From Methylobacterium persicinum (GTDB taxonomy: Bacteria; Pseudomonadota; Alphaproteobacteria; Rhizobiales; Beijerinckiaceae), in contig NZ_BPQX01000033.1 of the NCBI RefSeq assembly GCF_022179525.1, forward strand, positions 203,668 to 267,667: 64,000 nt of DNA. Direction: 5' to 3'. The position numbers were made by a program, and so were the translations under genes. Below, piece after piece: positions 44,020 to 53,578 of this stretch. Each line of letters opens with the position of its first letter. Position 1 is the stretch's first letter. Below the pieces are notes generated by a model. That model did no database searches and had not been told where the DNA came from. It worked only from the letters and a program-made list of their open reading frames with translations.

Positions 44020-44739
44020 ATGATCGCAACCTTCGGCCTCGCTTTCGTCGCGGGCATCCTTTCGGTGCTTTCGCCTTGCGTATTGCCGCTTCTGCCGCTG
44101 GTGCTCGGCGCGGCGGCGTCCGAGCATCGGCTCGGCCCGGCTGCCCTGGCCGCGGGGCTCGCCCTGTCCTTCGTGGCCATCGGCCTGTTCGTGGCAACGA
44201 TCGGTTTCGCCATTGGTCTGGATGCCGGCCTCTTCCGGACGGGCGCGGCCATCATGCTGATCCTCGTCGGACTCGTGCTGATGCTCCCGGTCGCCCAGAC
44301 CCGGTTGGCCGCCGCCGCGGGACCGGTGAGCGACTGGACCGAACGTCGCTTCGGCGGCTTCTCGACCGCAGGTCTGCCCGGTCAGTTCGGCGTGGGGCTG
44401 CTCCTCGGCGCGGTGTGGAGCCCCTGCGTCGGGCCGACATTGGGCGCCGCCTCGCTCCTCGCCTCGCAGGGGCGGGACCTCGGGGTGGTGGGGCTGACGA
44501 TGCTGCTCTTCGGCCTTGGAGCGGCTCTGCCGCTCCTTCTGCTCGGGACCTTATCCCGCGAATTGCTGATGCGTTGGCGCGACCGCATGATGGGCGCCGG
44601 CAAGGGGATGAAGGCCGCCCTCGGCCTGATTCTCATTTGTACGGGTTTCATGATCGCGACCGGCCTCGATAAGACCGCCGAGGCCGCTTTGGTCGAGGCA
44701 TCTCCGGACTGGCTTACGACTCTCACGACACGCCTGTGA
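44020..44739 (+). CDS. ccdA: CcdA/DsbD-type membrane thiol-electron carrier
   Basis: A 239-residue membrane protein with six hydrophobic segments in two inverted halves, as in CcdA and the core of DsbD. The paired redox cysteines are Cys20 (LSPCVLPLLPLVLG) and Cys136 (WSPCVGPTLG), each in the expected P-C-x-x-P-like loop. Such proteins pass electrons from cytoplasmic thioredoxin to periplasmic thiol proteins, often for cytochrome c maturation. CAGGAT precedes the ATG. It lies 187 bp upstream of the cytochrome bd operon on the same strand. The symbol is by family resemblance. Confidence 0.85.
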   Translation: MIATFGLAFVAGILSVLSPCVLPLLPLVLGAAASEHRLGPAALAAGLALSFVAIGLFVATIGFAIGLDAGLFRTGAAIMLILVGLVLMLPVAQTRLAAAAGPVSDWTERRFGGFSTAGLPGQFGVGLLLGAVWSPCVGPTLGAASLLASQGRDLGVVGLTMLLFGLGAALPLLLLGTLSRELLMRWRDRMMGAGKGMKAALGLILICTGFMIATGLDKTAEAALVEASPDWLTTLTTRL

Positions 44740-44926
44740 CAGCCGTCCCCGTATCAAAGTCGGGTCAATACAACTTTTGCTAATATTCTCGCGCCGATTT
44801 CGGCGAATTTCGCAATCTTCGTGAGACATTGACGCGCCTGATACGCGGCTTAAGGATCGCGGGAGATGCGTCGCTGAGTCGGCCGGTCCGGCCTTCCCCC
44901 GGCCATCCGCCACGGGGAGCGTTCCG

Positions 44927-46330
44927 ATGCTGGCCGATCATCTCCCGAGCGCCATCGATCTCGCCCGCAGTCAGTTTGCCTTCACCGTCGTCTGGCACTT
45001 CCTGTTCCCGGCCTTCACCATCGGTCTTGCCAGCTATCTTGCCGTGCTGGAGGCGTTCTGGCTCGCCACGGACCGGGACGTCTTCCTCGATACCTACCGC
45101 TACTGGCTGAAGATCTTCGCTGTCGCCTTCGCCATGGGTGTCGTGTCGGGGCTGGTGATGAGCTATCAATTCGGCACCAACTGGTCGGTCTTTTCGGACA
45201 AGACCGCCCCGGTGCTGGGGCCGCTCCTCGGATATGAGGTCCTCACCGCCTTCTTCCTGGAAGCAGGCTTCCTCGGCGTGATGCTGTTCGGGCTCGAGCG
45301 GGTGGGGCCGCGGCTTCACTTCCTGGCGACCTCCCTCGTGGCAGGGGGCACGCTGTTGTCGGCGTTCTGGATACTGTCGGCCAATTCCTGGATGCAGACC
45401 CCGGCCAGTTACGTCGTTGACCCGGACGGACGCTTCGTGCCGGAGAGCTGGTGGGGGGTGATCTTCAACCCCTCCTTCCCCTATCGCTTCGCCCACACCG
45501 TCACTGCCGCCTACCTGACGACGGCGATGATCGTGGGCGCCGTCGGAGCGTGGCACCTGCTCCGCGACCGCACCAACCCCCGTGCCCGCCTGATGTTCTC
45601 GATGGCGATGTGGATGGCGGCCCTCGTCGCCCCCGTGCAGCTCGTGCTCGGCGATCTTCACGGCGGCAATACCTACCATCACCAGCCCGCCAAAGTCGCG
45701 GCGATGGAAGGCCACTTCGATAGCGTCACCCGCGCCCCATCGATCCTGTTCGGCTGGCCGGATGCGCAGGCGGCTGAGACCCGCTACGAGATCGGCATTC
45801 CCGGCCTCGCCAGCCTCTACCTCGCCCATGATCTCGATGCGAAGATCACCGGGCTGAAGGATCTTCCGCGGGATACGTGGCCCACAAACCTTCCGCTGGT
45901 GTTCTGGGCTTTCCGGGCGATGGTGGGGCTCGGCCTCCTAATGATCGGCCTCGGCCTGTGGTCGCTGTATCTCCGCTTCCGGGGGCAGCTTTTCGAAGCG
46001 CCGTGGCTGCATCGCTTCGCCGTCGCGATGGGGCCGTCCGGGCTGATGGCGGTGACGGCCGGTTGGGTGGTGACCGAAGCCGGTCGCCAGCCTTTCACGG
46101 TCTATGGGCTGTTGCGCACGGCGGAGAGTCACTCGCCCATCGCAGCCCCCGCCGTCGCCGCTTCGCTCGCGGCCTTCGCCCTGGTCTACTTCGTCGTCTT
46201 CGGGGCGGGCATCTGGTACCTGCTGCGCCTGTTCAATCAGACGCCAAGGCCGCACGAGGCCGGGCCGCCCATCGGACAGCCGGTCCGGACTGCGGGCATC
46301 ACCCCCGCGCCCGCACTCGCGGCCGAATGA
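44927..46330 (+). CDS. cydA: cytochrome bd-type quinol oxidase subunit I (CIO type)
   Basis: The 467-residue heme subunit of a bd oxidase, which reduces oxygen with quinol without pumping protons. His24 in FTVVWHFLFPAFTIG aligns with the E. coli heme ligand His19. The GLVMSYQFGTNW region and EVLTAFFLEAGFLGVMLFG, with the heme-proximal acidic residues, are intact. The quinol (Q) loop is short, typical of the cyanide-insensitive CIO group rather than E. coli CydA. GGAG lies eight bases before the ATG. Followed by cydB after 10 bp. Confidence 0.94.
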   Translation: MLADHLPSAIDLARSQFAFTVVWHFLFPAFTIGLASYLAVLEAFWLATDRDVFLDTYRYWLKIFAVAFAMGVVSGLVMSYQFGTNWSVFSDKTAPVLGPLLGYEVLTAFFLEAGFLGVMLFGLERVGPRLHFLATSLVAGGTLLSAFWILSANSWMQTPASYVVDPDGRFVPESWWGVIFNPSFPYRFAHTVTAAYLTTAMIVGAVGAWHLLRDRTNPRARLMFSMAMWMAALVAPVQLVLGDLHGGNTYHHQPAKVAAMEGHFDSVTRAPSILFGWPDAQAAETRYEIGIPGLASLYLAHDLDAKITGLKDLPRDTWPTNLPLVFWAFRAMVGLGLLMIGLGLWSLYLRFRGQLFEAPWLHRFAVAMGPSGLMAVTAGWVVTEAGRQPFTVYGLLRTAESHSPIAAPAVAASLAAFALVYFVVFGAGIWYLLRLFNQTPRPHEAGPPIGQPVRTAGITPAPALAAE

Positions 46331-46340
46331 GGAGGCGTCG

Positions 46341-47351
46341 ATGGAGCTCGACCTCACCCTGATCTGGGCCTTGCTGATCGCCACGGCCGTGTTCCTCTAC
46401 GTGGCCATGGACGGGTTCGATCTTGGCCTCGGGATCCTGTTTCCCGCGGTGCGCGGCAAAGCCGAGCGGGATGTCATGGTGAATTCGGTCGCCCCCGTCT
46501 GGGACGGCAACGAGACCTGGCTCGTGCTCGGGGGCGGCGGGCTCTTCGCCGTCTTCCCGTTGGCCTACGCCACGATCCTGCCCGCCTTGTACATGCCGCT
46601 CATCCTGATGCTGCTCGCGCTGGTGTTCCGGGGCGTGGCGTTCGAGATGCGCTTCCGGATGGTCACGCCCCGGGGCCAGCTCTGGTGGGACCGGGCCTTC
46701 TCCTGGGGGAGCTACGTCGCGGCCTTCTGCCAGGGCATCGCGCTGGGCGCCTTCGTTCAAGGCATCAGAATCGAGGGCCGCGCCTATGCCGGCGGCTGGT
46801 GGGACTGGCTGACGCCCTTCTCCCTGATCACCGGGCTGTCCCTGGTGGTGGGCTATGGCCTGCTGGGCGCGTGCTGGCTGATCTGGAAGACGAGCGGCGA
46901 GTTGCAGATCCGGGCCTACCGCCTCGCCAAGCCTCTCGCGATCGCAACGCTTCTTCTCATCGCCCTCATCTCGGCGACGATGCTCGCCGTCAGCGTGCCT
47001 TTCCGCGATCGCTGGCTCGGCTTGCCCGGGATGCTCATCGGGGCACCGGTGCCGATCCTCGTCGGCCTCCTGGCGTGGCGGTTCGCCCATGCCCTGGAGC
47101 GCAGGGAAGAGATTTCTCCCTTCCTCTGTGCCCTGGGTATCTTCCTTCTGTCGTATATTGGCCTCGGAATCAGCATGTGGCCGCACATCGTGCCGCCGAG
47201 CGTCACCATCTGGCAGGCGGCGACGCATCCGAAATCCCAGGCGTTCCTGCTCTATGGCGCGGCGGTGCTGATCCCGCTGGTGCTGGCCTACACCGCCTAT
47301 GTCTACTGGCTGTTCCGCGGAAAGGTCACAGCCGATGCCGGGTACCACTGA
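46341..47351 (+). CDS. cydB: cytochrome bd-type quinol oxidase subunit II
   Basis: A 336-residue subunit II. It has the family N-terminus (LIWALLIATAVFLYVAMDGFDLGLGIL), then NSVAPVWDGNETWLVLGGGGLFAVFPLAYA, the best conserved stretch, and GIALGAFVQGI. A strong ribosome site (GAGGAGG) precedes the ATG at 46341. The stop shares one base with the following 32-residue gene (TGATG). Length matches CioB-type proteins. Confidence 0.95.
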   Translation: MELDLTLIWALLIATAVFLYVAMDGFDLGLGILFPAVRGKAERDVMVNSVAPVWDGNETWLVLGGGGLFAVFPLAYATILPALYMPLILMLLALVFRGVAFEMRFRMVTPRGQLWWDRAFSWGSYVAAFCQGIALGAFVQGIRIEGRAYAGGWWDWLTPFSLITGLSLVVGYGLLGACWLIWKTSGELQIRAYRLAKPLAIATLLLIALISATMLAVSVPFRDRWLGLPGMLIGAPVPILVGLLAWRFAHALERREEISPFLCALGIFLLSYIGLGISMWPHIVPPSVTIWQAATHPKSQAFLLYGAAVLIPLVLAYTAYVYWLFRGKVTADAGYH

Positions 47352-47449
47352 TGCGCAAGCTCGGCTGGTTCGTCCTGCTCTGGGCGATGAGCGTCGCGAG
47401 CCTGACGGCGCTCGCCCTCCCCTTGCGATGGCTGCTGAAGGCCGTCTGA
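47351..47449 (+). CDS. DUF2474-like 32-residue single-helix subunit of the bd oxidase
   Basis: A tiny protein, MRKLGWFVLLWAMSVASLTA followed by twelve more residues, forming one membrane helix with basic ends. The ATG shares a base with the cydB stop (TGATG), implying coupled translation. DUF2474 proteins of this size and position are common after CIO-type cydB genes, analogous to CydX, which stabilises the E. coli oxidase. Role here is inferred from size, position and helix. Confidence 0.75.
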   Translation: MRKLGWFVLLWAMSVASLTALALPLRWLLKAV

Positions 47450-47538
47450 CCCAGCGCGAGCTCTGGCAACGTCGAACTCCGTCGTCGAATCGGCATCGAC
47501 AAACATCACTTTTCAGCGGGCCATCCGAAGAAGGGATC

Positions 47539-49023
47539 TCAGGCCTCGCGCACGACGCGGATCAGTCCGTCGCCATGCTCGTCCGGGTCGAGGATGAAGG
47601 CACCGGCTTCAAGGTTTGCCTGGAGGAATGCCACATGGGCGGGGGTGATGGCTTGGCCCGGCAGCAACCGTGGGATGGCGGGGGGCACGATCGCCACTGA
47701 CTGTCCCGCGATCCGTCCCGCGGCGTGCGCGTAGGGCACGCGGTCGAACTTCGCTGCGGCAGCCCGCGGGGGTGGGAGCGCCGGTGCCGACGCCATCGCA
47801 GGCTGGAGGGATGCGTAACCCGGCGCATCGTCGGGCACGCGATGGAATCGGTCGTCACCGTCCTTGGCTGCGACCAAGAGGTCGCGGATGCCCTGGACGA
47901 GGCGGTTGGCATCCTGCTCGGTCGTACCGAGCGAGAAACTGAAGCCGATATGGCGCAGGTCACCAAGCACAGCGCTCACGCGGCGTTCGGCCTGGAGCCA
48001 CTCGTCCGCCTCGTAGCCCGATAGGCCGAGCTTGCGCACATCCAGGATCAGGAAGGTGGGGTCGAGGTCGTGTGCACCCGGGCCGCCGATCATCTCCCGG
48101 CCGTAGACCGCGACGTCAGTGAGATCGGACAAGCGGTCGCGAACCGACGCGGCGAGGTCGATCACGCGCCCCCAGAGGTGCTGGCCGTCCGCGACGTGCG
48201 CACGGCGTGTGGCGTCGAGCGACGCAAGGATCGGCACGGACGGGCTCGTGCACTGAAGCATCTCGAACGCCCACACGAACCGCTCACGGTCGATCAAATC
48301 GCCGGTCACCAGCATGAACGAGCCCTGCGCCAACGCGCCCATGGTCTTGTGCACGCTGACGACCATGGCATCCGCGCCCTGGCGCAACGGGTTTTCCGGC
48401 AAGCGGTCGCAGAACGGATAGGCAGCTCCCCAGGCGGCATCGACGATCAGAGGAACGCCGCGCGCGTGGCAGATCTCCGCGAGGGCCGGGATATCGCTGG
48501 TCACGCCGAAGAAGGTGGGACTGATGACGAGTGCCGCCTTCGCGGCGGGATGAGCGTCGAGGAGGCGAGCGAGCGTTTCGGGGTCGGTGCCGTGCTCGAC
48601 GTCACGCTCGCGATCGATCACCGGAGGGATCGTCACGAGATTGACGCCGGCAAAGACCGCTGTGCTGAACGCGGCCTTGTGGGCATTGCCCGCGATCAGC
48701 ACCGTGTCGCCGGGGCCTGCGACGGCCGCGATCGCGGTCTGGATGCTCTGTGTCGAACCGCCGGTCGAGAATCGGCAGAGATCCGCACCCCAGGCTTCGG
48801 CCGCGAGGCGATAGGCCTGCTGCATCACACCGAAGGATTCCGTGCGGTCGTCGAGACCCTTCGGCGTCAGTACGTCGGCTTGAAAGGCCTGCTTCACGAG
48901 AAGGGCAACCACATCGGCCGAAGCGGCACGCCCCTCGTCATGACCCGGGCCGCCGAAGCCCGCGATATTGCCCCGCTCGACAGCCGCCAAGGCATCAAGG
49001 ATCGGCGCGTTCGACTGGTCCAT
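47539..49023 (-). CDS. Orn/Lys/Arg decarboxylase-family PLP enzyme
   Basis: A 494-residue fold-type I PLP enzyme of the group that includes Bacillus-type arginine and lysine decarboxylases. The PLP lysine is Lys226 in VVSVHKTMGALAQGS, the ring aspartate Asp195 in LIVDAAWGAAYPF, and FSTGGSTQSIQTAI is the phosphate-binding turn. The C-terminal domain ends PAIPRLLPGQAITPAHVAFL, a typical close. The start is the ATG at 49023 with GGGGGAG upstream; the frame is open further but reads as shadow. The product would be a polyamine or precursor; the substrate cannot be told by eye. Confidence 0.85.
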   Translation of the reverse strand: MDQSNAPILDALAAVERGNIAGFGGPGHDEGRAASADVVALLVKQAFQADVLTPKGLDDRTESFGVMQQAYRLAAEAWGADLCRFSTGGSTQSIQTAIAAVAGPGDTVLIAGNAHKAAFSTAVFAGVNLVTIPPVIDRERDVEHGTDPETLARLLDAHPAAKAALVISPTFFGVTSDIPALAEICHARGVPLIVDAAWGAAYPFCDRLPENPLRQGADAMVVSVHKTMGALAQGSFMLVTGDLIDRERFVWAFEMLQCTSPSVPILASLDATRRAHVADGQHLWGRVIDLAASVRDRLSDLTDVAVYGREMIGGPGAHDLDPTFLILDVRKLGLSGYEADEWLQAERRVSAVLGDLRHIGFSFSLGTTEQDANRLVQGIRDLLVAAKDGDDRFHRVPDDAPGYASLQPAMASAPALPPPRAAAAKFDRVPYAHAAGRIAGQSVAIVPPAIPRLLPGQAITPAHVAFLQANLEAGAFILDPDEHGDGLIRVVREA

Positions 49024-49665
49024 GCTCTGTTTCGCTCCCCCGTTTGTATCGATCGCCGTGTCCCGCCGGCGGGGCTCTGCCGGTCGACTGGCATGACGTG
49101 TCATGTGCAAACCGCCGGGTTCCGGCGATGATCGAAAGGATGCCGTCGCAAACGGTGCCCCCGATCGCCCCAAATGCCGACTGCATCGACGCGCGATGCC
49201 GTGTGAGCGTCTTCGGAAAACTGCATGAGGCCAGATGTATGAAAGTAGCAGCGATTGGCTGTGCCTTGAGCAACCGCACGTCCGCCGTCGCGTTCCTGGC
49301 GTCTTAGCCGCGCCACCTGCGACATTTTGCAGTGATGCGGGCTACAGTACGAGACACCCGATAGTGAAAAATCCCGACGTCCCATTCAATATTCGATCGT
49401 TCGGCGGCTGAGCAGGAACGTTATTGTGAAGTCCGCTTCAGCGCCGTTCCCCCGCGCGGGCAGTGAACCCGAATTTAGACAGGCGACCACGGGCGCAGTG
49501 TGCGCCTGCCTTTCTTCAGCGGTTCCCAACAGTTGACCAAGGGTGACCCGCGACGCGCAGGCTCGTGTCCCTTCCCGCTCATGCCAGTCGCTTATTTGCA
49601 CGCACCGGGGGCGGGAAACTTTGGTGGCCTGCGGTCGGTTGGCCCCACGGACAAGGTGGGATGCT
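49024..49665. other. intergenic region upstream of decarboxylase and catalase genes
   Basis: A 642-bp divergent region, the longest gene-free stretch in the window. Open frames in it are short, arginine- or cysteine-rich and overlap each other, so I accept none. A loose resemblance to an EcfG promoter (GGAAA, 19 bp, GTT, starting at about 49615) precedes the catalase gene but departs from the GGAAC/CGTT consensus. No repeat or RNA gene is seen. Confidence 0.35.
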
Positions 49666-51753
49666 ATGACCGAACTGACTTCACTCAATGCCGGCAACGG
49701 CGGTGAGACGCACCAGACTGCCGACGACGATCACCCCGTGCTGACGACGAACCACGGCACGCCGGTCTCCGACAACCAGAACCAGCTCAAGGCGGGACCG
49801 CGTGGTCCTGTTCTCCTCGAGGACGAGGTCTACCGCGAGAAGATCAACCACTTCGATCACGAGCGCATCCCGGAGCGGATCGTCCATGCGCGCGGATCCG
49901 CAGCGCACGGCTACTTCGAGTGCACGGAGAGCCTCGCGGACATCACGGTCGCGGACCTCTTCCAGCGCAAGGGGCAGCGCACGGAGGTGTTCACCCGGTT
50001 CTCGACGGTGGCGGGCGGCGCGGGCTCGATCGATACGCCGCGGGATGTGCGCGGCTTTGCCGTGAAGTTCTACACCCGCGAAGGCAACTGGGATCTCGTC
50101 GGCAACAACATCCCGGTATTCTTCATTCAGGACGCGATCAAATTCCCGGACCTGATTCACGCCGCGAAAATGGAAGCCGATCGGGGCTATCCCCAGGCCG
50201 CCACGGCGCACGATACCTTCTGGGATTTCATCAGCCTGATGCCCGAATCGACCCACATGATCATGTGGGCCATGTCGGACCGGACGCTCCCGCGTACTTT
50301 CGCCAATATGGAAGGCTTCGGCGTCCACACCTTCCGGTTCATCAATAAGGAAGGGAAGAGCACCTTCGTCAAGTTTCACTGGAAGCCGAAGGCCGGCCTT
50401 GCGTCGACCATCTGGGACGAGACCGTCAAGATCGCCGGTGCAGACCCGGACTTCCAGCGCCGGGACCTCTTCGACCGCATCGGCCGCGGCGACTATCCGA
50501 CTTGGGAACTAGGTGTGCAGCTGTTCGACGAGGCCTTCGCCAACAGCCAGCCCTATGACGTCCTCGATGCGACCAAGATCATCCCCGAGGAAGTACTGCC
50601 GGTGAAGATCGTCGGGCGCATGGTGCTCGACCGCTACCCGGACAACTACTTCGCCGAAACAGAGCAGGCGGCTTTCGTGCCGAGCCATGTCGTGCCGGGC
50701 ATCGGCTTCTCCAACGATCCGCTGCTGCAGGGCCGCCTGTTCAGCTACACGGATACGCAGCTCTCGCGCCTGGGATCAGTGAATTTCCACCAGCTCCCGA
50801 TCAACTCGGCGAAGGGACGTGCCGCGGCCGCCGGTTGCCCGTTCATGAACCAGCAGCGGGATGGCCACATGCAGATGGCCGTGCCGAAGGGCCGCGCCAA
50901 CTACGAGCCCAATAGCCTTGCCAAGGCTGGTGAGCCCGGCGGCGCCCGCGAGGATGCCACGAAGGGCTATGTGACCTTCCCCTCGGAAGAGGAAGGCCAG
51001 AAGCTCCGCATCAGGCCGGAAAGCTTCGCCGATCACTATAGCCAAGCGAGGCTGTTCTTCCGGTCAATGGACCCGGCCGAACAGGCGCACATCGCCTCGG
51101 CGCTGGTGTTCGAGCTGTCCAAGGTCAGCCTCGAGCACATCCGGGTGGCGATGCTCGCCAACCTTCGTAATGTCGACGAGGATCTGGCGACGCGCGTTGC
51201 CGACGGGCTCGCCCTGGATCTGCCCCCCGCTTCGCCGACAGCCGCGCCGGTGCAGGAGATGGCCCCCTCGCCGGCCCTGCGCATCATTCGCGGTCCGTTG
51301 GAGCGGCATACGCTGGAAGGGCGGACTGTCGGCATCCTGATCGCCGACGGGACGGATGCGGCCGAGCTCAAATCGCTGAAGAAGGCGATCAAGGCGGCAG
51401 GCGGCCATGCGATGACGATTGCTCCGAAGGTGGGCAAGGTGCCCCTGTCGGACGGATCGGCCATCGCCGCCGACGCGCAGCTGTTCGGGCAGCCGTCGGT
51501 CACCGTCGATGCCTGCGCGGTGGTTCTCTCCGAGAAAGCCGCGGGCAAACTCGTCAAGGAGGCCGCCGCGGTCCAGTGGGTGATGGATGCCTTCGGCCAC
51601 CTCAAGGCCATCGGCTTCAATGCCGCCGCCAAGCCGTTGCTCGATAAGGCCGGCGTCGAGGCGGATGAAGGTGTGACCGATCTCGGCGACTTCGTGGAAG
51701 CTGCGAAGAAGCGGTATTGGGATCGCGAGCCCAACGTCCGCACCTTGGCCTGA
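49666..51753 (+). CDS. katE: catalase, large-subunit (HPII/KatE) clade
   Basis: A 695-residue monofunctional heme catalase with the extra C-terminal domain of clade 2. The catalytic His74 is in [15 protein letters not shown], Asn147 in [13 protein letters not shown], and the proximal heme tyrosine Tyr361 in [14 protein letters not shown]. Residues about 545-690 are the flavodoxin/DJ-1-like domain ([20 protein letters not shown]). The start at 49666 has AAGGTGGG upstream. In Methylobacterium and relatives, large catalases often belong to the general stress regulon; the nearby sigma factor and signalling genes make that attractive here. Confidence 0.95.
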   Translation: MTELTSLNAGNGGETHQTADDDHPVLTTNHGTPVSDNQNQLKAGPRGPVLLEDEVYREKINHFDHERIPERIVHARGSAAHGYFECTESLADITVADLFQRKGQRTEVFTRFSTVAGGAGSIDTPRDVRGFAVKFYTREGNWDLVGNNIPVFFIQDAIKFPDLIHAAKMEADRGYPQAATAHDTFWDFISLMPESTHMIMWAMSDRTLPRTFANMEGFGVHTFRFINKEGKSTFVKFHWKPKAGLASTIWDETVKIAGADPDFQRRDLFDRIGRGDYPTWELGVQLFDEAFANSQPYDVLDATKIIPEEVLPVKIVGRMVLDRYPDNYFAETEQAAFVPSHVVPGIGFSNDPLLQGRLFSYTDTQLSRLGSVNFHQLPINSAKGRAAAAGCPFMNQQRDGHMQMAVPKGRANYEPNSLAKAGEPGGAREDATKGYVTFPSEEEGQKLRIRPESFADHYSQARLFFRSMDPAEQAHIASALVFELSKVSLEHIRVAMLANLRNVDEDLATRVADGLALDLPPASPTAAPVQEMAPSPALRIIRGPLERHTLEGRTVGILIADGTDAAELKSLKKAIKAAGGHAMTIAPKVGKVPLSDGSAIAADAQLFGQPSVTVDACAVVLSEKAAGKLVKEAAAVQWVMDAFGHLKAIGFNAAAKPLLDKAGVEADEGVTDLGDFVEAAKKRYWDREPNVRTLA

Positions 51754-52060
51754 TCAAGTGTGGCAGGTTGGACGGCTGCATGGGCCGCCCAACCTGCCGC
51801 TGGCCATCCCATCCTAGTTCATCACCGTGGAAAGGTCTGCGGACCTCCACCGCGTGGCCTGGGGCGCCCATTGGTGATACCGACTATCCAGGGGAACGCG
51901 CTGCGGGTGATTGATTGAACCTTCTGCCTGCCCCCGTACCGACCATTTGAGCTTACTATTTTAGTGAAGCAGCGAACCGGGCGCTGACAGTAGCACGCGC
52001 GAACGCTACCGTTCCGCCCGCCGGGCCTTCACCCGGGGCCACGAAGCTTCGACCGACCCG
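51754..52060. other. intergenic region between catalase and kaiC-like genes
   Basis: A 307-bp stretch holding the catalase 3' hairpin at 51762-51798 and then about 260 bp that should contain the promoter for the KaiC-like/kinase pair. No other element was recognised. Confidence 0.4.
51762..51798 (+). terminator. hairpin downstream of katE
   Basis: GGCAGGTTGG at 51762-51771 pairs perfectly with CCAACCTGCC at 51789-51798 around a 17-base loop, starting 9 bases after the catalase stop. There is no T-run after it, so it may stabilise the mRNA end or need Rho, rather than act as a classical intrinsic terminator. Confidence 0.5.
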
Positions 52061-53578
52061 ATGAGTGACACAGGTAGCAGCCAGCACGGTGACGCGGAGG
52101 CACGGATCTCGACGGGCGTTCCCGGCCTCGACGATATTCTCGGCGGCGGGCTCACCCCAAGCCGACTCTACCTCTTGGAAGGCACACCGGGCACCGGTAA
52201 GACGACTTTGGCGCTTCAGTTCCTCCGGGAAGGCAGCGCGCGCAACGAGCATACGCTCTACATCACCCTGTCCGAAACGGCCGACGAACTCCGGGCGGCT
52301 GCCGCGACCCACGGTTGGACACTGGACGACATCGACGTCTACGAACTCGTCGATGAGATGGGTCTCGACCCCGACAGCGAGCAGTCGATCCTGCACCCCT
52401 CCGAGATCGAACTCGGTGAGACCGTCAAGGAGGTCATCGCCAGGGTCGAGGAGACGAAACCCTCCCGCGTCGTGTTCGATAGCCTCTCGGAGCTACGGCT
52501 GCTGGCCCAGAACCCCTTGCGTTACCGTCGCCAGATCCTGGCCCTGAAGCGTTTCTTCGCCAAGCGTGACTGTACCGTGCTGATGCTCGACGACAAGACA
52601 TCGGAGACCGGCGATGTCCAGCTTCACAGCATCGCGCACGGCGTGGTGTCGCTGGAACAAGCGGCCCGGGAATTCGGCGCCGAACGTCGCCGGCTGCGTA
52701 TCGTCAAGATGCGGGGAATCAAGTTTCGCGGCGGTTACCATGACTTCGCGCTGGAGACCGGCGGTATTGAGGTCTACCCGCGGCTGATCGCGGCCGAGCA
52801 TCATGCGACGTTCGATTCCGCGGGCAAGTCGACGGGATCAGCAGAACTCGATCTGCTGCTTGGCGGCGGACTCATTCCCGGTACCAACACGCTGCTGCTC
52901 GGGCCGTCCGGCGTCGGCAAGACGACCACCGCCATACGCTGCATGCTGACCGCCCTTGAGCGCGGGGAAGCCGCAACGTACTTCCTCTTCGACGAAGGGC
53001 TGCCGACCCTGCTCACGCGCTCCGCGCTCCTCGGCATGGACTTGAGTCCGCATATCGATGCCGGGCGCTTGACCATCACGCAGATCGATCCCGCCGAATT
53101 GTCGCCCGGCGAGTTCGCCTCTGTCGTCCGCGCCGCTGTGGAAAGCCACGGCTCGTCGTTCATCGCCCTGGACAGCCTCAACGCCTACTTGCACGCGATG
53201 CCTGGCGAGGAATTTTTGATCTTACAGATGCACGAACTCCTGACCTATCTGAACCAGAAGGGCGCCACCACGCTCCTGGTGCTGGGTCAGCACGGCATCG
53301 TCGGCGAGGTCCGCAGCGACGTCGATTTGAGCTACCTCAGCGACTGTATCCTGCTGTTCCGCTTCTTTGAAGCGAAGGGCGAGGTCCGCACGGCCATCTC
53401 GGTAGTCAAGAGCCGCGTTAATGCCCATGAGCGGTCCATCCGCGAGCTGCGTCTGGGACATGGCGGGCTCCGGGTCGGCGAGGCGCTCGGTGATTTCGAG
53501 GGTGTGCTCACCGGCTTGCCCGCCTATCGCGGCAATGTCGCCCTGCTGTCCGGGGCGTCGGACGGCGCGACACGGTGA
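52061..53578 (+). CDS. KaiC-like double RecA-type ATPase
   Basis: A 505-residue protein with two KaiC-type domains. CI spans about 12-245, with Walker A GTPGTGKTT at 41-49. CII spans about 250-490, with Walker A GPSGVGKTT at 281-289 and VVRAAVESHGSSFIALDSL. The catalytic glutamate pairs of KaiC are altered: CI has Ser71-Glu72 and CII has Asp311-Glu312. The CII autophosphorylation pair (Ser-Thr in cyanobacteria) reads Ser424-Tyr425. No KaiA or KaiB gene is near. The stop overlaps the GTG of a hybrid histidine kinase (GTGA), so the two are translated together and probably act together. Not evidence of a clock by itself. Confidence 0.88.
   Translation: MSDTGSSQHGDAEARISTGVPGLDDILGGGLTPSRLYLLEGTPGTGKTTLALQFLREGSARNEHTLYITLSETADELRAAAATHGWTLDDIDVYELVDEMGLDPDSEQSILHPSEIELGETVKEVIARVEETKPSRVVFDSLSELRLLAQNPLRYRRQILALKRFFAKRDCTVLMLDDKTSETGDVQLHSIAHGVVSLEQAAREFGAERRRLRIVKMRGIKFRGGYHDFALETGGIEVYPRLIAAEHHATFDSAGKSTGSAELDLLLGGGLIPGTNTLLLGPSGVGKTTTAIRCMLTALERGEAATYFLFDEGLPTLLTRSALLGMDLSPHIDAGRLTITQIDPAELSPGEFASVVRAAVESHGSSFIALDSLNAYLHAMPGEEFLILQMHELLTYLNQKGATTLLVLGQHGIVGEVRSDVDLSYLSDCILLFRFFEAKGEVRTAISVVKSRVNAHERSIRELRLGHGGLRVGEALGDFEGVLTGLPAYRGNVALLSGASDGATR

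Noticed and set aside
49615-49645. Possible EcfG promoter before katE
   Set aside because: GGAAA-N19-GTT departs from the GGAAC and CGTT consensus at key positions and in spacing, so it is not reported as a promoter.
52061-53578. Evidence for a circadian clock
   Set aside because: KaiC relatives are widespread in organisms without clocks; KaiA and KaiB are missing and the phosphorylation pair is altered.
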